Assembly: GCA_031368215.1 (NCBI GenBank)
Contig: JANLRD010000276.1
Coordinates: 54,531-118,530, forward strand
Length of the DNA: 64,000 bases
Direction of reading: 5' to 3'
Source of the DNA: JANLQX01 sp031368215
GTDB lineage: Bacteria > Actinomycetota > Acidimicrobiia > Acidimicrobiales > JANYDT01
The translations under genes and the position numbers were made by a program. The notes beneath the pieces were generated by a model that worked only from the letters and a program-made list of their open reading frames with translations, was not told the DNA's origin and made no database searches. Positions 10,101 through 17,753 of this stretch are shown in pieces. Each line of letters starts with the position of its first letter. Positions within the stretch are counted from its first letter, which is position 1.

Positions 10101-10247
10101 CGCCGCATGGGCGACCGGCGGAAGGGCGCCGGCCGCCAGGAACACGGCAAGCACGGCCATGGCAGCTGGCCCGCGGCGGCGCTTCCCGGATTTTTCGGCG
10201 GTCGAGCCGAGTACGCGGGTGGTCTGGTCACTGCGATCCTGCGTCAT
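4113..10247 (-). CDS. Bacterial alpha-2-macroglobulin family protein with thioester
   Basis: A very large secreted protein of 2,044 residues. I chose the ATG at 10247 because AAGGA lies 6 bases before it, and because it gives a basic N-terminus (SGKRRRGPAA), a hydrophobic core and an AHA-A signal cleavage site. Repeated beta-sandwich (MG-type) segments follow, for example LKGSMFTDRGVYRLGDRVHVKG. The central ANA2 region reads FRILAAWSASVKVGDNGEA. The alpha-alpha barrel (TED) domain carries the thioester motif YGCLEQRSS at about residue 1538. In this family the protein traps proteases, which become covalently attached through the Cys-Gln thioester. Unlike many Gram-negative homologues it has no lipobox, so it should be released or held by other means. 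Pairing with pbpC implies protection of the cell surface while the wall is repaired. Confidence 0.92.
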   Translation of the reverse strand: MTQDRSDQTTRVLGSTAEKSGKRRRGPAAMAVLAVFLAAGALPPVAHAASSTGSSAAGTIGGSYAKLQVPKADAALRVALATPTGRLRTADRTVLRWLFDRPVAALGDIGGQLDPSPFVKITPPVVGAFRWASTRTLLFEPKRALPLATAFTVTVSGLKALDGTTLATPSTTTFETPRPQCSFSGAEGVQTADVGLRTLRLTCVPNVRGEVLAANTTMEFRPVKVSMDRYRPTVDELAVMRAKDPAGTQAFEDRLAATATRTTVASKVSFLRDERCNVDDPQSGVCTVVSLEKNPPADARIWAVLGSGIVSDAGPLAALPRAVAGPATLRTPFLVTRGCRKGCDPESLKPLDILGVSPLGRALDGMIRVRNTKTNAVTTYVTPADASDDLSSSDVLQLNWATFEPGRSYEITVGKDTPTLDGTLGYDAVRLVTFGRLSTFTQVPGGELVVEPTVSSIRTRVRNVTSLDVISRTVAPADIVQIARSYAGLPKAKPLSLAKETPRAIPIGKAADQTGIQSVRLGGAAKDATAKKERGVFLVAVRPGAIVPGSRYNGNGTPFVTLGSRRDRDVGGVTGWQVMLVQRTDLGVTLKASRSNVVVAVTSLSTGEPVKGASISLFAEGKASYWSGKTNADGVVTAPPHPDRGCGSCDVVAIVEAKTDGTDDTAYAQTRWRTWGDDYSYEFDESSASAQELADRKERLALDAKLTPGATLKGSMFTDRGVYRLGDRVHVKGVLRMEELEKLSALPKSIVELPLTVQDGRGARIVRRSVKVSPAGSFDLAFAVPSGASQGVYSVNVPGAYASFLVTSFRRPDFVVDVKAGAQAIRGDDLSATATSRYLFGAPLADGSVRWNVGIYASYMSPPVKVKGLDPNSFSWDYQCFYDVNNTCAPDTPNELTNASLPETIGAGGVTTATGSLPVETRRHRPLEVTFEAEVSDVSRQAFAARATTIVYPGEFSFGVRRTGSFARAGKALTAEIVAATPKGAVIGAVKGTAKLFRWDWVSVERVSSNGDRVREGGWREKEIGSKEFTSTADAATTVAFTPDKPGTYEIRVFGSDARQNYLESGLIDYVIGAGEVAWEENSDSPTVELVADKQTYAAGDTAKILIKSPWTKASGLLTLERNGVVEARRFEVTSSAAVIDVPIAAEFTPNVYASVTLTKGRTEPMASTNGDRGRPAVLTGSVNLPVPPTAQKLKVAVSADRKEYLPGAEGTATVKVVGADGKPASGEVTLWAVDEGVLRLTNYQTPDLLSAFYEQRNLDVSTSDSRMRLVKVGADEFADAAKGDAAPAFSPEPGGGGGEDDTGNGVRTDFRILAAWSASVKVGDNGEATVALKLPESLTAYRVIAVATSGADRFGSDDSELRISTPFQVRPALPRFVSIGDRFEAGAVVQNLSGTTGPATVTLDLPADSPLTLDGPKSITLPALGSSPTEVRFTLRATKLGDAALTLRGTFGDGSSPGTKDAAAASIPVLLTQRFDTVATSGQVKATAAGAVGPVETVKVPAGAIAGVGGLTLRVSSSNLAGLQESVESLVDYPYGCLEQRSSRLKVILALSSLEGRYELPGLAPAALKTRVQAELNNLTQYWADDGGLSYWPGGTVSDTFLTAKVLDLLLEARAAKFRTPPGMIAQLRDHLSGQVRDLTTGDGQEGAGDITTARATVAAVLARAGRPERGLVTTLANELAADDSVPYTEQVALLDAMLAAGDTGTVPERLFRDLLASVRLDGDEASVEAPEDWYGSWFSYRGSGSVVATADLLSLLTKVDPYHPLIAPMSRWLLNKRTNGTWGDTYSNGAVLRSFTDIARFSEKVKPSIDALVKAGAVALTEKLGPTSLDVVSTQFPLRDLGAASFPLAAAAKGQGTLHWSAQLRYALPAETLKARNQGFSVERSYFPYNGVKSIFGRPATTFAAGDLVTVELIVTTPDRRSNVVVDDALPAGFEALDAKLVSTATGSTEGSGDTGSTPTVDSTDGVSTAESAGVDHTEVRDDRVLLFATQLEPGTFRYTYTARATAPGRFVAAPTHAEEMYRTSVYGRSAPTVVTVTAPKR

Positions 10248-10481
10248 AGCCGTCCTTGTCGTGGCCCGTTCGTCGACGGGACCGGGTCCCACGTTCACGT
10301 GTGGTTTCCGGTCCCCTACGCCCACGGGGTGTGTTCTAGCCGTTCAACCGGCTCGGTTGTAGGACGCCGCCCGGCGGGAATCCGGTTCCCGGTTCTTCGA
10401 CTCGGCTTCCCTCGGCGTTCGGTCGCCACACTGAGCGAGAAAGTCCTTAGGTGTTCTTCCCCGGATGCCGATACTTCGTCC

Positions 10482-12878
10482 GTGTCATCTCCCGACGGCC
10501 GCTTCCGACTGGTCACCGAACGGCTGCAGGCCCGGAGCCGGCGGAACCTGACATCGCTGGTCGGCATCGTGATGCTGGTGGGCGGCATCGCCAACGGAGC
10601 ACTTCTCGAACGTCCGAAGGCCATCGACAACCTCGATCGGGTCCTCGCCGCCGAGGTCGACACCGCAGCGCAGCAGCTCGATTCGTTCTACACCGGAATC
10701 TCGATTGCTCTGCGCGCCACCGCCCGGCAGGCGGACCTCGCCGGGGCGCTGCGCCCCTCGACCGGCGCAGCCCTCACGGCGGCGCAGTCGGCCGCTCGAC
10801 TGCGCCGGGTCGAAGAGAGCCTGGACTATCTGCAGAGCATCTCATCGTTGCGCCTCGTCTCGCTCACGGTGTTCGCCCCTGACGGAACGGCGATGATGAC
10901 GACGGGCAACTCCTCGGTCACCGGTGCGGCCATCACGGCACCCTCCGCAGCAGCGGACGTCGCAGGTGCACCGGGAACCCCCCTCCACATCAGCGCGGCG
11001 TTCTGGGGAGCGCCCGGCACGATCACGATCTCCAAGCCGCTCGGCATCGGGACGGCCGAACCGGTGATCGCCGTCGCCACTCCCGTGATTGCCGAGGGCG
11101 GCCGCAAGGTCGGCGTCCTCGAAGCCCGCACCCGCCTGGACGGACTGCGTCGGAGCCTCGGCGGACGTGTGTATCCCACACTGCTGATCAACGCCGCGAC
11201 GGGAGCCACCGAGATCGACTCGAGGTCCGCGGCGAACGAGACCATGCGACGTGAGCCCGCTCCTGACGCCGACTCCTTCGTCCTGCGTGTTCCCGCAGCA
11301 GCGGTGCGCGGCTCGCTCGACGTCGACGCGCGCCGCACCTCCTGGATCCGGGCGAACACCATCGGCAACGAGAACGACTGGGTCGTCGCGGTCAAGAATC
11401 GCAACGAGAACTCCCTCCTCGACGGACTCGGACCGTCGACCTTCGGCCCGCTGTTCACTGGGTTGTTCCTCCTCGTCATGGCGCGGTCCTCGGCGCGCAG
11501 CGAACGCGGCCGCCTTGAACAGGCGCTGACCGACGAGCTCACCGGCCTCCCCAGCCGCCGACTCCTCAAGGACCGCCTCGAGCAGGCCGTGCTCCACGCC
11601 AAGCGAAGCGCCCCGGGCGCTGAGGTGGCCCTCATGGTGCTCGACCTCGATCGTTTCAAGGAAGTGAACGACGCCCTGGGCCACTCGAACGGCGACCGGC
11701 TCCTCGTGGAGATCGCTCGGCGGCTGCGTGGCGTGCTTCGGGAGAACGACACCATCGCCCGACTCGGCGGTGATGAGTTCGCCGTCGTGATCAGCACGTC
11801 GAGTCCGTCCGGCGATGTCGAGGTGGCCGAGAAGCTGCTCGCCGCGTTCAGTCAACCGGTCTCGATCGACGGACTCCTCATCACCGTCGGAGCGAGCATC
11901 GGCATCGCCCGCTTCCCCGCCGACGGAGAAGATCCCGAGCGGCTGCTGCGCAGCGCCGACGTGGCCATGTACAACTCGAAGCGAAACCGGTTGCCGTGGG
12001 TTCGCTACGCCGTCGAGAACGACCCCAGCGACCCTGCCCGTCTCGAGCTGCTCTCCGATCTGCGGTTGGCCATCGGGACGCCGCAGCTCGAACTTCACTA
12101 CCAGCCCAAGGTGAACCTAGCGACCGACGAGGTCATGGGTGTCGAAGCGCTGCTGCGGTGGACCCATCCGACGAAGGGCCCCATCCGACCGGACACTTTC
12201 ATCAGCATCGCTGAGCAGACCGGAGTCATCGCGCCTCTCACCGACGACGTGCTGCGCAAGGCGGCGCGTCAGCTCCGCATCTGGATGCAGGAGGGCCGGC
12301 AGCTGTCCGTCTCGGTCAACATCTCGGCCGCGAACCTCACCGAGGGCGAGTTCGTCGAGCGGGTCCGACGCATCGTCACCGAAGAAGACGCGCCAGCCGA
12401 GTACATCACACTCGAACTCACCGAGAGTGCGGTCATGAGCGATCATCGACGCGGCTTGGAGGTGCTCAACGAACTCGCTTCGATCGGCTTCCGCCTGTCG
12501 ATCGACGACTTCGGCACCGGCTACTCGTCGCTGTCGTACCTCCAGCGCCTGCCGGTGGACGAGCTCAAGATCGACCGCTCCTTCGTCAAGACGCTCACCG
12601 ATGACCAGGTCAACCGGTCGATCGTGCGATCGACGGTGGACCTCGGCCACAACCTCGGCCTCTCGGTGGTCGCCGAAGGTGTCGAGGACGGCGAGACGCT
12701 CAGCGCGCTCGCCGAGCTCGGCTGCGATGCTGCACAGGGCTACTTCATCGCCCGACCGATGTCGGCATCGGCCTTCCTCGACTGGCTCGAGGCCCGGCCC
12801 TCCGAGGCCGTCCCGGTCGGCGACATCTTGCCGGCCACTCCCGCGGCCATGCTGACCATCGAGCTTCCCCCCAACTGA
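10482..12878 (+). CDS. Membrane GGDEF-EAL cyclic-di-GMP signalling protein
   Basis: About 798 residues, taking the GTG at 10482 as start. The frame stays open far upstream across the antisense of the A2M gene, but homology begins near SSPDGRFRLVTERL. A first membrane helix (LTSLVGIVMLVGGIANGALL) is followed by an extracytoplasmic sensor-like region of about 250 residues and a second helix (FGPLFTGLFLLVMA). The diguanylate cyclase domain has an intact GGDEF motif at about residue 429 and the expected ELTGLPSRRLL and DLDRFKEVND blocks. The phosphodiesterase domain has EALLRW at about residue 555, DDFGTGYSSLSYL, and AEGVED near the end. Both catalytic motifs look intact, so the protein may make or degrade c-di-GMP. 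It is divergent from the A2M gene and converges with aroK. No strong ribosome site is visible, so the start is uncertain. Confidence 0.92.
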   Translation: MSSPDGRFRLVTERLQARSRRNLTSLVGIVMLVGGIANGALLERPKAIDNLDRVLAAEVDTAAQQLDSFYTGISIALRATARQADLAGALRPSTGAALTAAQSAARLRRVEESLDYLQSISSLRLVSLTVFAPDGTAMMTTGNSSVTGAAITAPSAAADVAGAPGTPLHISAAFWGAPGTITISKPLGIGTAEPVIAVATPVIAEGGRKVGVLEARTRLDGLRRSLGGRVYPTLLINAATGATEIDSRSAANETMRREPAPDADSFVLRVPAAAVRGSLDVDARRTSWIRANTIGNENDWVVAVKNRNENSLLDGLGPSTFGPLFTGLFLLVMARSSARSERGRLEQALTDELTGLPSRRLLKDRLEQAVLHAKRSAPGAEVALMVLDLDRFKEVNDALGHSNGDRLLVEIARRLRGVLRENDTIARLGGDEFAVVISTSSPSGDVEVAEKLLAAFSQPVSIDGLLITVGASIGIARFPADGEDPERLLRSADVAMYNSKRNRLPWVRYAVENDPSDPARLELLSDLRLAIGTPQLELHYQPKVNLATDEVMGVEALLRWTHPTKGPIRPDTFISIAEQTGVIAPLTDDVLRKAARQLRIWMQEGRQLSVSVNISAANLTEGEFVERVRRIVTEEDAPAEYITLELTESAVMSDHRRGLEVLNELASIGFRLSIDDFGTGYSSLSYLQRLPVDELKIDRSFVKTLTDDQVNRSIVRSTVDLGHNLGLSVVAEGVEDGETLSALAELGCDAAQGYFIARPMSASAFLDWLEARPSEAVPVGDILPATPAAMLTIELPPN

Positions 12879-12914
12879 GCAGACAGTTGACGGCGCCAGA
12901 TTCGCCCCTCGGCG

Positions 12915-13487
12915 CTACACGGCATCGTTGGAGCGCCTCGCCTGTTCGACGGCCCTGATGATCTGAGCGACAACCACCTGCGTCGGACGGTCATCCACAT
13001 CCACGATGATGCCGGCGGCATCGGCATAGAGCGGGAAACGTTCGGTGATCAGACGCCGGAGCACTCCTTCGGGATCGCCCGCCAGCACCGGCCGTCCGGC
13101 TCCCGTCCCGACGCGGGTGACCAGGGTTTCCAGCGACGCACGGAGCCACACCACGTCCGACCACGAGCGGAGCAGCAACCGGTTGTGCTCGGCGATCACC
13201 GCCCCGCCGCCGAGCGACAGGACAGCCGGAGTCTGCGTGGCCAGGCAGTCGGAGATCACCTCGGACTCCTTCGCCCGGAACCACGCCTCGCCGTGGGTCG
13301 AGAAGATCTGCGCGATCGGCATGCCGACGGAAGCGACGATCTCGGCGTCGGTGTCGAGCAACGGGCGGCGGATTCGCCGCGCCAGCGCGTGACCGACCGT
13401 TGACTTCCCCGATCCCATCATGCCGACGAGCGAGATGTGGCGAGGCGAGGCCGGCTGAACGGGCCTTCGTCGTGAGGCGGACCGCAA
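12915..13487 (-). CDS. aroK: Shikimate kinase
   Basis: Phosphorylates shikimate at the 3-OH with ATP, the fifth step of the shikimate pathway. The 190 residues include the P-loop GMMGSGKST, the shikimate-binding LLDTDAEIV, the arginine-bearing EAWFRAKESEVI, the glycine-rich VLSLGGGAVI and the lid region GRPVLAGDPEGVL. The only usable start is a TTG at 13487, because an in-frame TAA lies 12 bases upstream and the next ATG is inside the P-loop. That TAA belongs to a different frame than the aroC stop just beside it. The 12-bp gap to aroC and shared direction suggest one transcript with aroC. aroB, which usually follows in actinobacteria, is absent here; a GGDEF-EAL gene converges instead. Confidence 0.95.
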   Translation of the reverse strand: MRSASRRRPVQPASPRHISLVGMMGSGKSTVGHALARRIRRPLLDTDAEIVASVGMPIAQIFSTHGEAWFRAKESEVISDCLATQTPAVLSLGGGAVIAEHNRLLLRSWSDVVWLRASLETLVTRVGTGAGRPVLAGDPEGVLRRLITERFPLYADAAGIIVDVDDRPTQVVVAQIIRAVEQARRSNDAV

Positions 13488-13499
13488 TGTCGTGGGCGC

Positions 13500-14663
13500 T
13501 TACTGCTTCGCCGCGAGGTACTCGACGTAGGACCGGTGGTTCCGGACGAACTCCGCCACGGTGTCGCCACCGAACTTCCGTTGGGCCTCGGAGGCCAGGA
13601 CCAATGCGACCATCGTTTCGCCAACGACACCGAGTGCAGGGACCGCGGTCACGTCGGTGCGCTCCTTGAAGCTCACCGTGGCCTCTTTGGTCGCCGTGTC
13701 GACCGTCGCCAGGGTCGGCCTGTTCAAGGTGGCGAGCGGCTTCATCGCTGCACGCGCGACGAGCAACTCGCCGGTGGTCATGCCGCCTTCGGTGCCCCCG
13801 GCGAACGTGGACTCGCGCCGGTAGGTCGACGTGGTCGCGTCCCACACGATCGGGTCATGCGCTGCGCTTCCGCGGCGACCGGCCACCTCGAAGCCATCGC
13901 CGATCTCGACGCCCTTGACCGCCTGGATCGAGGCCAGCGCCTGGGCGAGGAGACCATCGATCTTGCGGTCCCAGTGCACATGACTCCCGAGCCCGACGGG
14001 CACGTTGTACGCCAGCACCTCGATGATGCCGCCGAGTGAGTCGCCATCCTTTGCGCACGCCTTGATCTCTTCGATCATCAACGCCTCGGCGGCTGCATCG
14101 AAGCACCGAACGGGCGACTCGTCGACCCGGGAGAGATCCGACGGACTCGGACGTCGCTCCGACGTGCTCCGCGCCTGACCCATCTGGATCACGTGGGAGA
14201 GCACGTCGACCCCGATCGACGCGAGAAGGGCCTTCGCCAACGAACCGGCAGCACACCGGGCCGCTGTCTCCCGTGCGCTCGCTCGTTCGAGCACGTTGCG
14301 GGCGTCGTCGAAGTCGTACTTCTGCATGCCCGTGAGGTCGGCATGACCGGGACGGGGCTGGGTGAGCGGTTTCGTGGTGGCCCCCGGTCCGGCACTCATC
14401 TCCTCCTGCCACTTCGGCCATTCCGTGTTCGCGATCATCACGCTCACCGGCGATCCGAGCGTCCGCCCATGGCGGACACCGCCCAAAAGCGTGACCTCGT
14501 CCTGCTCGAAGCGCATCCGCGGCCCACGGCCGTAGCCGAGTCGACGTCGGCCGAGCTCGGCCGCGATCTCCTCGGTGGTGATGGCAAGACCAGCCGGCAG
14601 GCCCTCCACGATCACGGTCAGGGCCTGCCCGTGGGACTCACCGGCGGTCAGATAACGAAGCAC
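13500..14663 (-). CDS. aroC: Chorismate synthase
   Basis: Converts 5-enolpyruvylshikimate-3-phosphate to chorismate using reduced FMN, the last step of the common aromatic pathway. The 387-residue length is normal. It begins MLRYLTAGESHGQALT, which contains the family signature GESHG. Further conserved blocks are RRLGYGRGPRM, RPGHADLTGMQKY, the arginine-rich ERASARETAARC, and GGMTTGELLVARAAMKP near the C-terminus. It lies between the prepilin peptidase and aroK on the same strand. The gap to the prepilin peptidase stop is 46 bp, so it may be transcribed with it. Confidence 0.97.
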   Translation of the reverse strand: MLRYLTAGESHGQALTVIVEGLPAGLAITTEEIAAELGRRRLGYGRGPRMRFEQDEVTLLGGVRHGRTLGSPVSVMIANTEWPKWQEEMSAGPGATTKPLTQPRPGHADLTGMQKYDFDDARNVLERASARETAARCAAGSLAKALLASIGVDVLSHVIQMGQARSTSERRPSPSDLSRVDESPVRCFDAAAEALMIEEIKACAKDGDSLGGIIEVLAYNVPVGLGSHVHWDRKIDGLLAQALASIQAVKGVEIGDGFEVAGRRGSAAHDPIVWDATTSTYRRESTFAGGTEGGMTTGELLVARAAMKPLATLNRPTLATVDTATKEATVSFKERTDVTAVPALGVVGETMVALVLASEAQRKFGGDTVAEFVRNHRSYVEYLAAKQ

Positions 14664-14709
14664 CCCGAGAGTCTACGAGCCCCCGGTCGCGCGCTGGGAG
14701 AGGCGCCGA

Positions 14710-15498
14710 TCAGCCGACCAGGCCCGGCCACAGCGACAACAACAGGGCCCCGGCACACAGGTAGGGCCCGAACGCGATTTGGATCTTCAAGCCGTCGCGC
14801 ACCTTCGTCCGAGTCGACAGTCGCTTGGCGATGACCAGCGCGATGCCGAAGACCGATCCGAACATGAATCCGGCAAGGAGGCCGACGTAGATCTGCGGCC
14901 AGCCGTGCCAGCCGAGGAGGAGGCCAACGAGCAAGCTCAAACGGGCGTCGCCCTGGCCCATTCCCGCCGGGACGAACAGCACGAGCATCCAGAGGAACCC
15001 GCTCGCCAGCAGCCCACCGAGCCCGGCACGAACGAACGACGACATCGTGTCGTCGGCGACCGCGGCGACAAGAAGCGCGGCGGCGGCGACAGCGGCCGCC
15101 GGGTACACGAGCTTCGTCGGGATCTTGTGCAGCCGGTAGTCGATGATCACGACACAGACGGCGACGAAGCCCAGCACCAGGTGGGCGGCAAGGGGCCAGG
15201 TCCAACCGACCCGCCAACCGATCAACGCCGACAGGGCGATCGTGAGCGCTTCGCTCACCGGCTGGTGCAGGGGAATCGAGGCCCCGCACGAACGGCACCT
15301 GCCGCGACGCGTCAGGAACGACACCACCGGGACGGTGTCGGCAATGCGCAGCCGCACGGCGCACGCGTCGCACCGGAAAGGAAGCGTGAGTCGCTCGGTG
15401 GCGTCGAGCAGCGGCGGGCGGGCGACGATCATCGACGCGAACGGGGCCAAGAGGACGCCCGCGAGAACACCCGCACCAATTCCCCACACCGCGGACAC
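14710..15498 (-). CDS. Prepilin peptidase (type IV leader peptidase, A24 family)
   Basis: A membrane aspartic peptidase of about 262 residues that cuts the leader from type IV and Tad-type prepilins and, in many homologues, methylates the new N-terminus. I start it at the GTG at 15498 (VSAVWGIGAGVLAGVLLAPF); a longer reading adds a non-hydrophobic stretch with no family resemblance. The N-terminal cytoplasmic loop has the paired-cysteine motif (FRCDACAVRL ... GRCRSCGASI), as in bifunctional enzymes. The first catalytic aspartate lies in VVIIDYRLHKIP and the second in MGQGDARLSLLVG, with several hydrophobic helices between. It sits between aroE and aroC, away from pilus genes. The nearest plausible substrates are the TadE-like proteins at 28-30 kb. 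Confidence 0.9.
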   Translation of the reverse strand: MSAVWGIGAGVLAGVLLAPFASMIVARPPLLDATERLTLPFRCDACAVRLRIADTVPVVSFLTRRGRCRSCGASIPLHQPVSEALTIALSALIGWRVGWTWPLAAHLVLGFVAVCVVIIDYRLHKIPTKLVYPAAAVAAAALLVAAVADDTMSSFVRAGLGGLLASGFLWMLVLFVPAGMGQGDARLSLLVGLLLGWHGWPQIYVGLLAGFMFGSVFGIALVIAKRLSTRTKVRDGLKIQIAFGPYLCAGALLLSLWPGLVG

Positions 15499-15565
15499 GG
15501 GTTCCGAGGCTACCCGTTGGCGGCGGCGAGCCCGCGGTGGCGGACCCTCACAACGCAGCGGGCCA

Positions 15566-16441
15566 TCACCGTGCTGAACGCCGGGCCAATTCGGCTCGTA
15601 CCGCGTCGCTGATCTCGTCGATCGGTGCCGACTCGCCGGTCCACAACGTGAACTGGCGCGCCCCCTGGTGGAGCAGCATGCCGAGTCCATCGACCGTCAG
15701 CAGGCCACGGGCACGCGCCGCCGACAGCAGCGCAGTCTCGAGCGGGTGGTAGACGAGGTCGTTGACGACCTGGCCGGCGGACAGCCTTTCGGGGTCCAGC
15801 GGCAGAGCATCGATTGCGTCCCCCATGCCCTGAGGGGTTGCGTTGATGATGATCTCCGCATCGGTGACGGCGTCGACCGATCGCCGGACCCCGAGCGGAC
15901 CGGCGAGCGAAAGCGCCGCAGCAGCCCTGCCGTCATCACGGTTCACGACCGCGATCTCGGTGGCTCCGCGGCGAGCGAGCGCGAGCACGACGGAACGGCC
16001 GGCACCACCCGCGCCGATGACCATGCACCGCCTGCCGGCCGGGTCGCAGCCCGCGGCAACGAGCGCGTCGACACAGCCCGGACCGTCGGTCGACTCCGCC
16101 CGGAGCCGTCCACCATGCACGCGAAGCACGGTGTTCGCGGCGTCGAGCGCGATGACGTCGTCGCTCGCCTCGTCCACGGCGTGAGCGACGGCGGTCTTGT
16201 GCGGCATCGTGACCGAGAGGCCGCCGATGTTCATCGCCCGCATCGCCCGGAGGGCCTCGGGCGCACTCCCCGCGGCGACCGCGAACGCAACATAGACAGC
16301 ATCGATCCCACTCGCCGCGAACGCCGCATTGTGCAGGGTCGGGGACAACGAATGCCGCACGGGATCGCCGATCACGCCGTAGACCGATGTGGTGCCCTGA
16401 GGCGAGGAACGAAGCGTCGACATCATCACCGACGCGTCCAC
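15566..16441 (-). CDS. aroE: Shikimate dehydrogenase
   Basis: Reduces 3-dehydroshikimate to shikimate with NADPH. The 291 residues include the substrate motif GDPVRHSLSPTLHN, the catalytic lysine in SVTMPHKTAV, the DGPGCVDAL block, the Rossmann glycine motif VIGAGGAGRSVVLAL and the NADP-binding VVNRDDGRA. The C-terminal motif LLHQGARQFTLWTG is present. The start could be the GTG at 16441 or the ATG five codons later; the family core begins near YGVIGDPV, so neither choice changes function. It is downstream of mltG by 25 bp on the same strand. Confidence 0.95.
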   Translation of the reverse strand: MDASVMMSTLRSSPQGTTSVYGVIGDPVRHSLSPTLHNAAFAASGIDAVYVAFAVAAGSAPEALRAMRAMNIGGLSVTMPHKTAVAHAVDEASDDVIALDAANTVLRVHGGRLRAESTDGPGCVDALVAAGCDPAGRRCMVIGAGGAGRSVVLALARRGATEIAVVNRDDGRAAAALSLAGPLGVRRSVDAVTDAEIIINATPQGMGDAIDALPLDPERLSAGQVVNDLVYHPLETALLSAARARGLLTVDGLGMLLHQGARQFTLWTGESAPIDEISDAVRAELARRSAR

Positions 16442-16466
16442 CGCGCAGCCGGGACAACCCGACGGC

Positions 16467-17753
16467 TCATCGGACGCCGTTCTGTTCCGCGATCTTGATG
16501 TTCTTCTTGTGCTCTTTGAACGTCGAGGCGAACGCGTGATGGCCCTGCGCGTCGATCACGACGTAATAGAGCCAGTCCCCGGGTGTCGGGTTGAGCGCCG
16601 CCCGGATGGATTCGCGTCCCGGCGAAGCGATCGGGGTGGGGGGCAGACCTTTGCGGGTGTAGGTGTTGTACGGCCCGTCCTTCTGGAGATCCTCGAAGAG
16701 CACCCGGTCGACGTTGCCTCCCATTCCGTAGATCAGCGTCGCGTCGATCTGCAATGCCTGGTCCGCCGCCAGCCGGTTGTAGATCACCCGCGCCACCTTG
16801 CCGCGGTCCTCGTCGATCTTCGCTTCGCGTTCGATCAGCGATGCGACGATCAGCGCTTCGTAGGGCGATCGTCCGACCTTGGCGTTCGCGTTGGTGAGTC
16901 CCTCGGCGTCGGCGGCCACGTCGAACGCATCGACGAGACGGGCGACCACAGCTTCCTCGTCGTCGTCGAGGGAGAACTGATACGTGCTCGGGAACAGGAA
17001 GCCCTCGAGGTTCTCCGATGCCGTCGGCAGCAGCGAAGACCGGATCGTGCCGTTGGTCGCCACCTGCATGAAGCGAGCAGCGGTGCGACCGGGAAGGCGC
17101 GCACCCACACGGTCAGCGAATTGGGACAGCCGGAACCCTTCGGGGAAGGTGATCTTCTGCTCGTTGGGGACCTGCGGTCCGCGCGTAAGGGTCTCGAGAG
17201 CGGAGTCGAAGGTGTCGTTCTTGCGGAAGGTATAGCGGCCCGCATCGAACCCTCCCCGTCCCTTCCACTGCGCGTAGTACCGGAAGACACGCGGGTCGCC
17301 GATGATCCCCTCGTCGTGGAGGATCTCGCCGATCCGCTTCGTCGGCGTGTTCTTCGGAATGGTGATCTGGACAGCTTCGCCAACCGGCCCCGGGGGGTCG
17401 ATCTGCTTTTGCAGCCACCGGACGCCATAGAGCGCTCCCGCGATCGCAATAGCACAGAACACCAGAAAGACGAGGAGTCCACGCCCGCGCCCGGGCGGTG
17501 CGGGGAAATCCTCGATGTCGATGTCGTCTCCGTCGAGATCGTCATCGAGAACGCCACGGCGCTTCGAGCGCCGGCCTTTCGGCTCCGCTACGGATGGTGT
17601 CGGCGTCGACACCGGCGTCGGTCGCGGCGCGGCGACCACGAGCTTCGGGAGCGGTGCTGGGTCGTCGGAGGGCGGCGGCGGGGCTGGACGGTCGGCTGGG
17701 CGGATGGGCGGCGAGTCCCACGCGCTCTCGCTTTCCCACGGATCGTTGGTCAT
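16467..17753 (-). CDS. mltG: Endolytic murein transglycosylase MltG (YceG-like)
   Basis: Cuts nascent glycan strands at the membrane and so sets their length during peptidoglycan synthesis. The 428-residue protein has an acidic and proline-rich cytoplasmic N-terminus of about 95 residues and one membrane helix (RGLLVFLVFCAIAIAGALYG). A LysM-like part follows, then the YceG catalytic domain with the glutamate in ASLIEREAKIDEDRGKVARV, the ATLIYGMGG stretch, and TYTRKGLPPTPIASPG near the end. Its ATG overlaps the ruvX stop by 4 bp, so translation is probably coupled. The mltG-ruvX-alaS order is conserved in actinobacteria. Confidence 0.95.
   Translation of the reverse strand: MTNDPWESESAWDSPPIRPADRPAPPPPSDDPAPLPKLVVAAPRPTPVSTPTPSVAEPKGRRSKRRGVLDDDLDGDDIDIEDFPAPPGRGRGLLVFLVFCAIAIAGALYGVRWLQKQIDPPGPVGEAVQITIPKNTPTKRIGEILHDEGIIGDPRVFRYYAQWKGRGGFDAGRYTFRKNDTFDSALETLTRGPQVPNEQKITFPEGFRLSQFADRVGARLPGRTAARFMQVATNGTIRSSLLPTASENLEGFLFPSTYQFSLDDDEEAVVARLVDAFDVAADAEGLTNANAKVGRSPYEALIVASLIEREAKIDEDRGKVARVIYNRLAADQALQIDATLIYGMGGNVDRVLFEDLQKDGPYNTYTRKGLPPTPIASPGRESIRAALNPTPGDWLYYVVIDAQGHHAFASTFKEHKKNIKIAEQNGVR

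Noticed and set aside
8058..10481. A plus-strand open frame of 800 codons running into the GGDEF-EAL gene
   Set aside because: It is the antisense of the A2M gene, which has the signal peptide, the thioester and a ribosome site. The GGDEF-EAL protein shows family resemblance only from about 10482.
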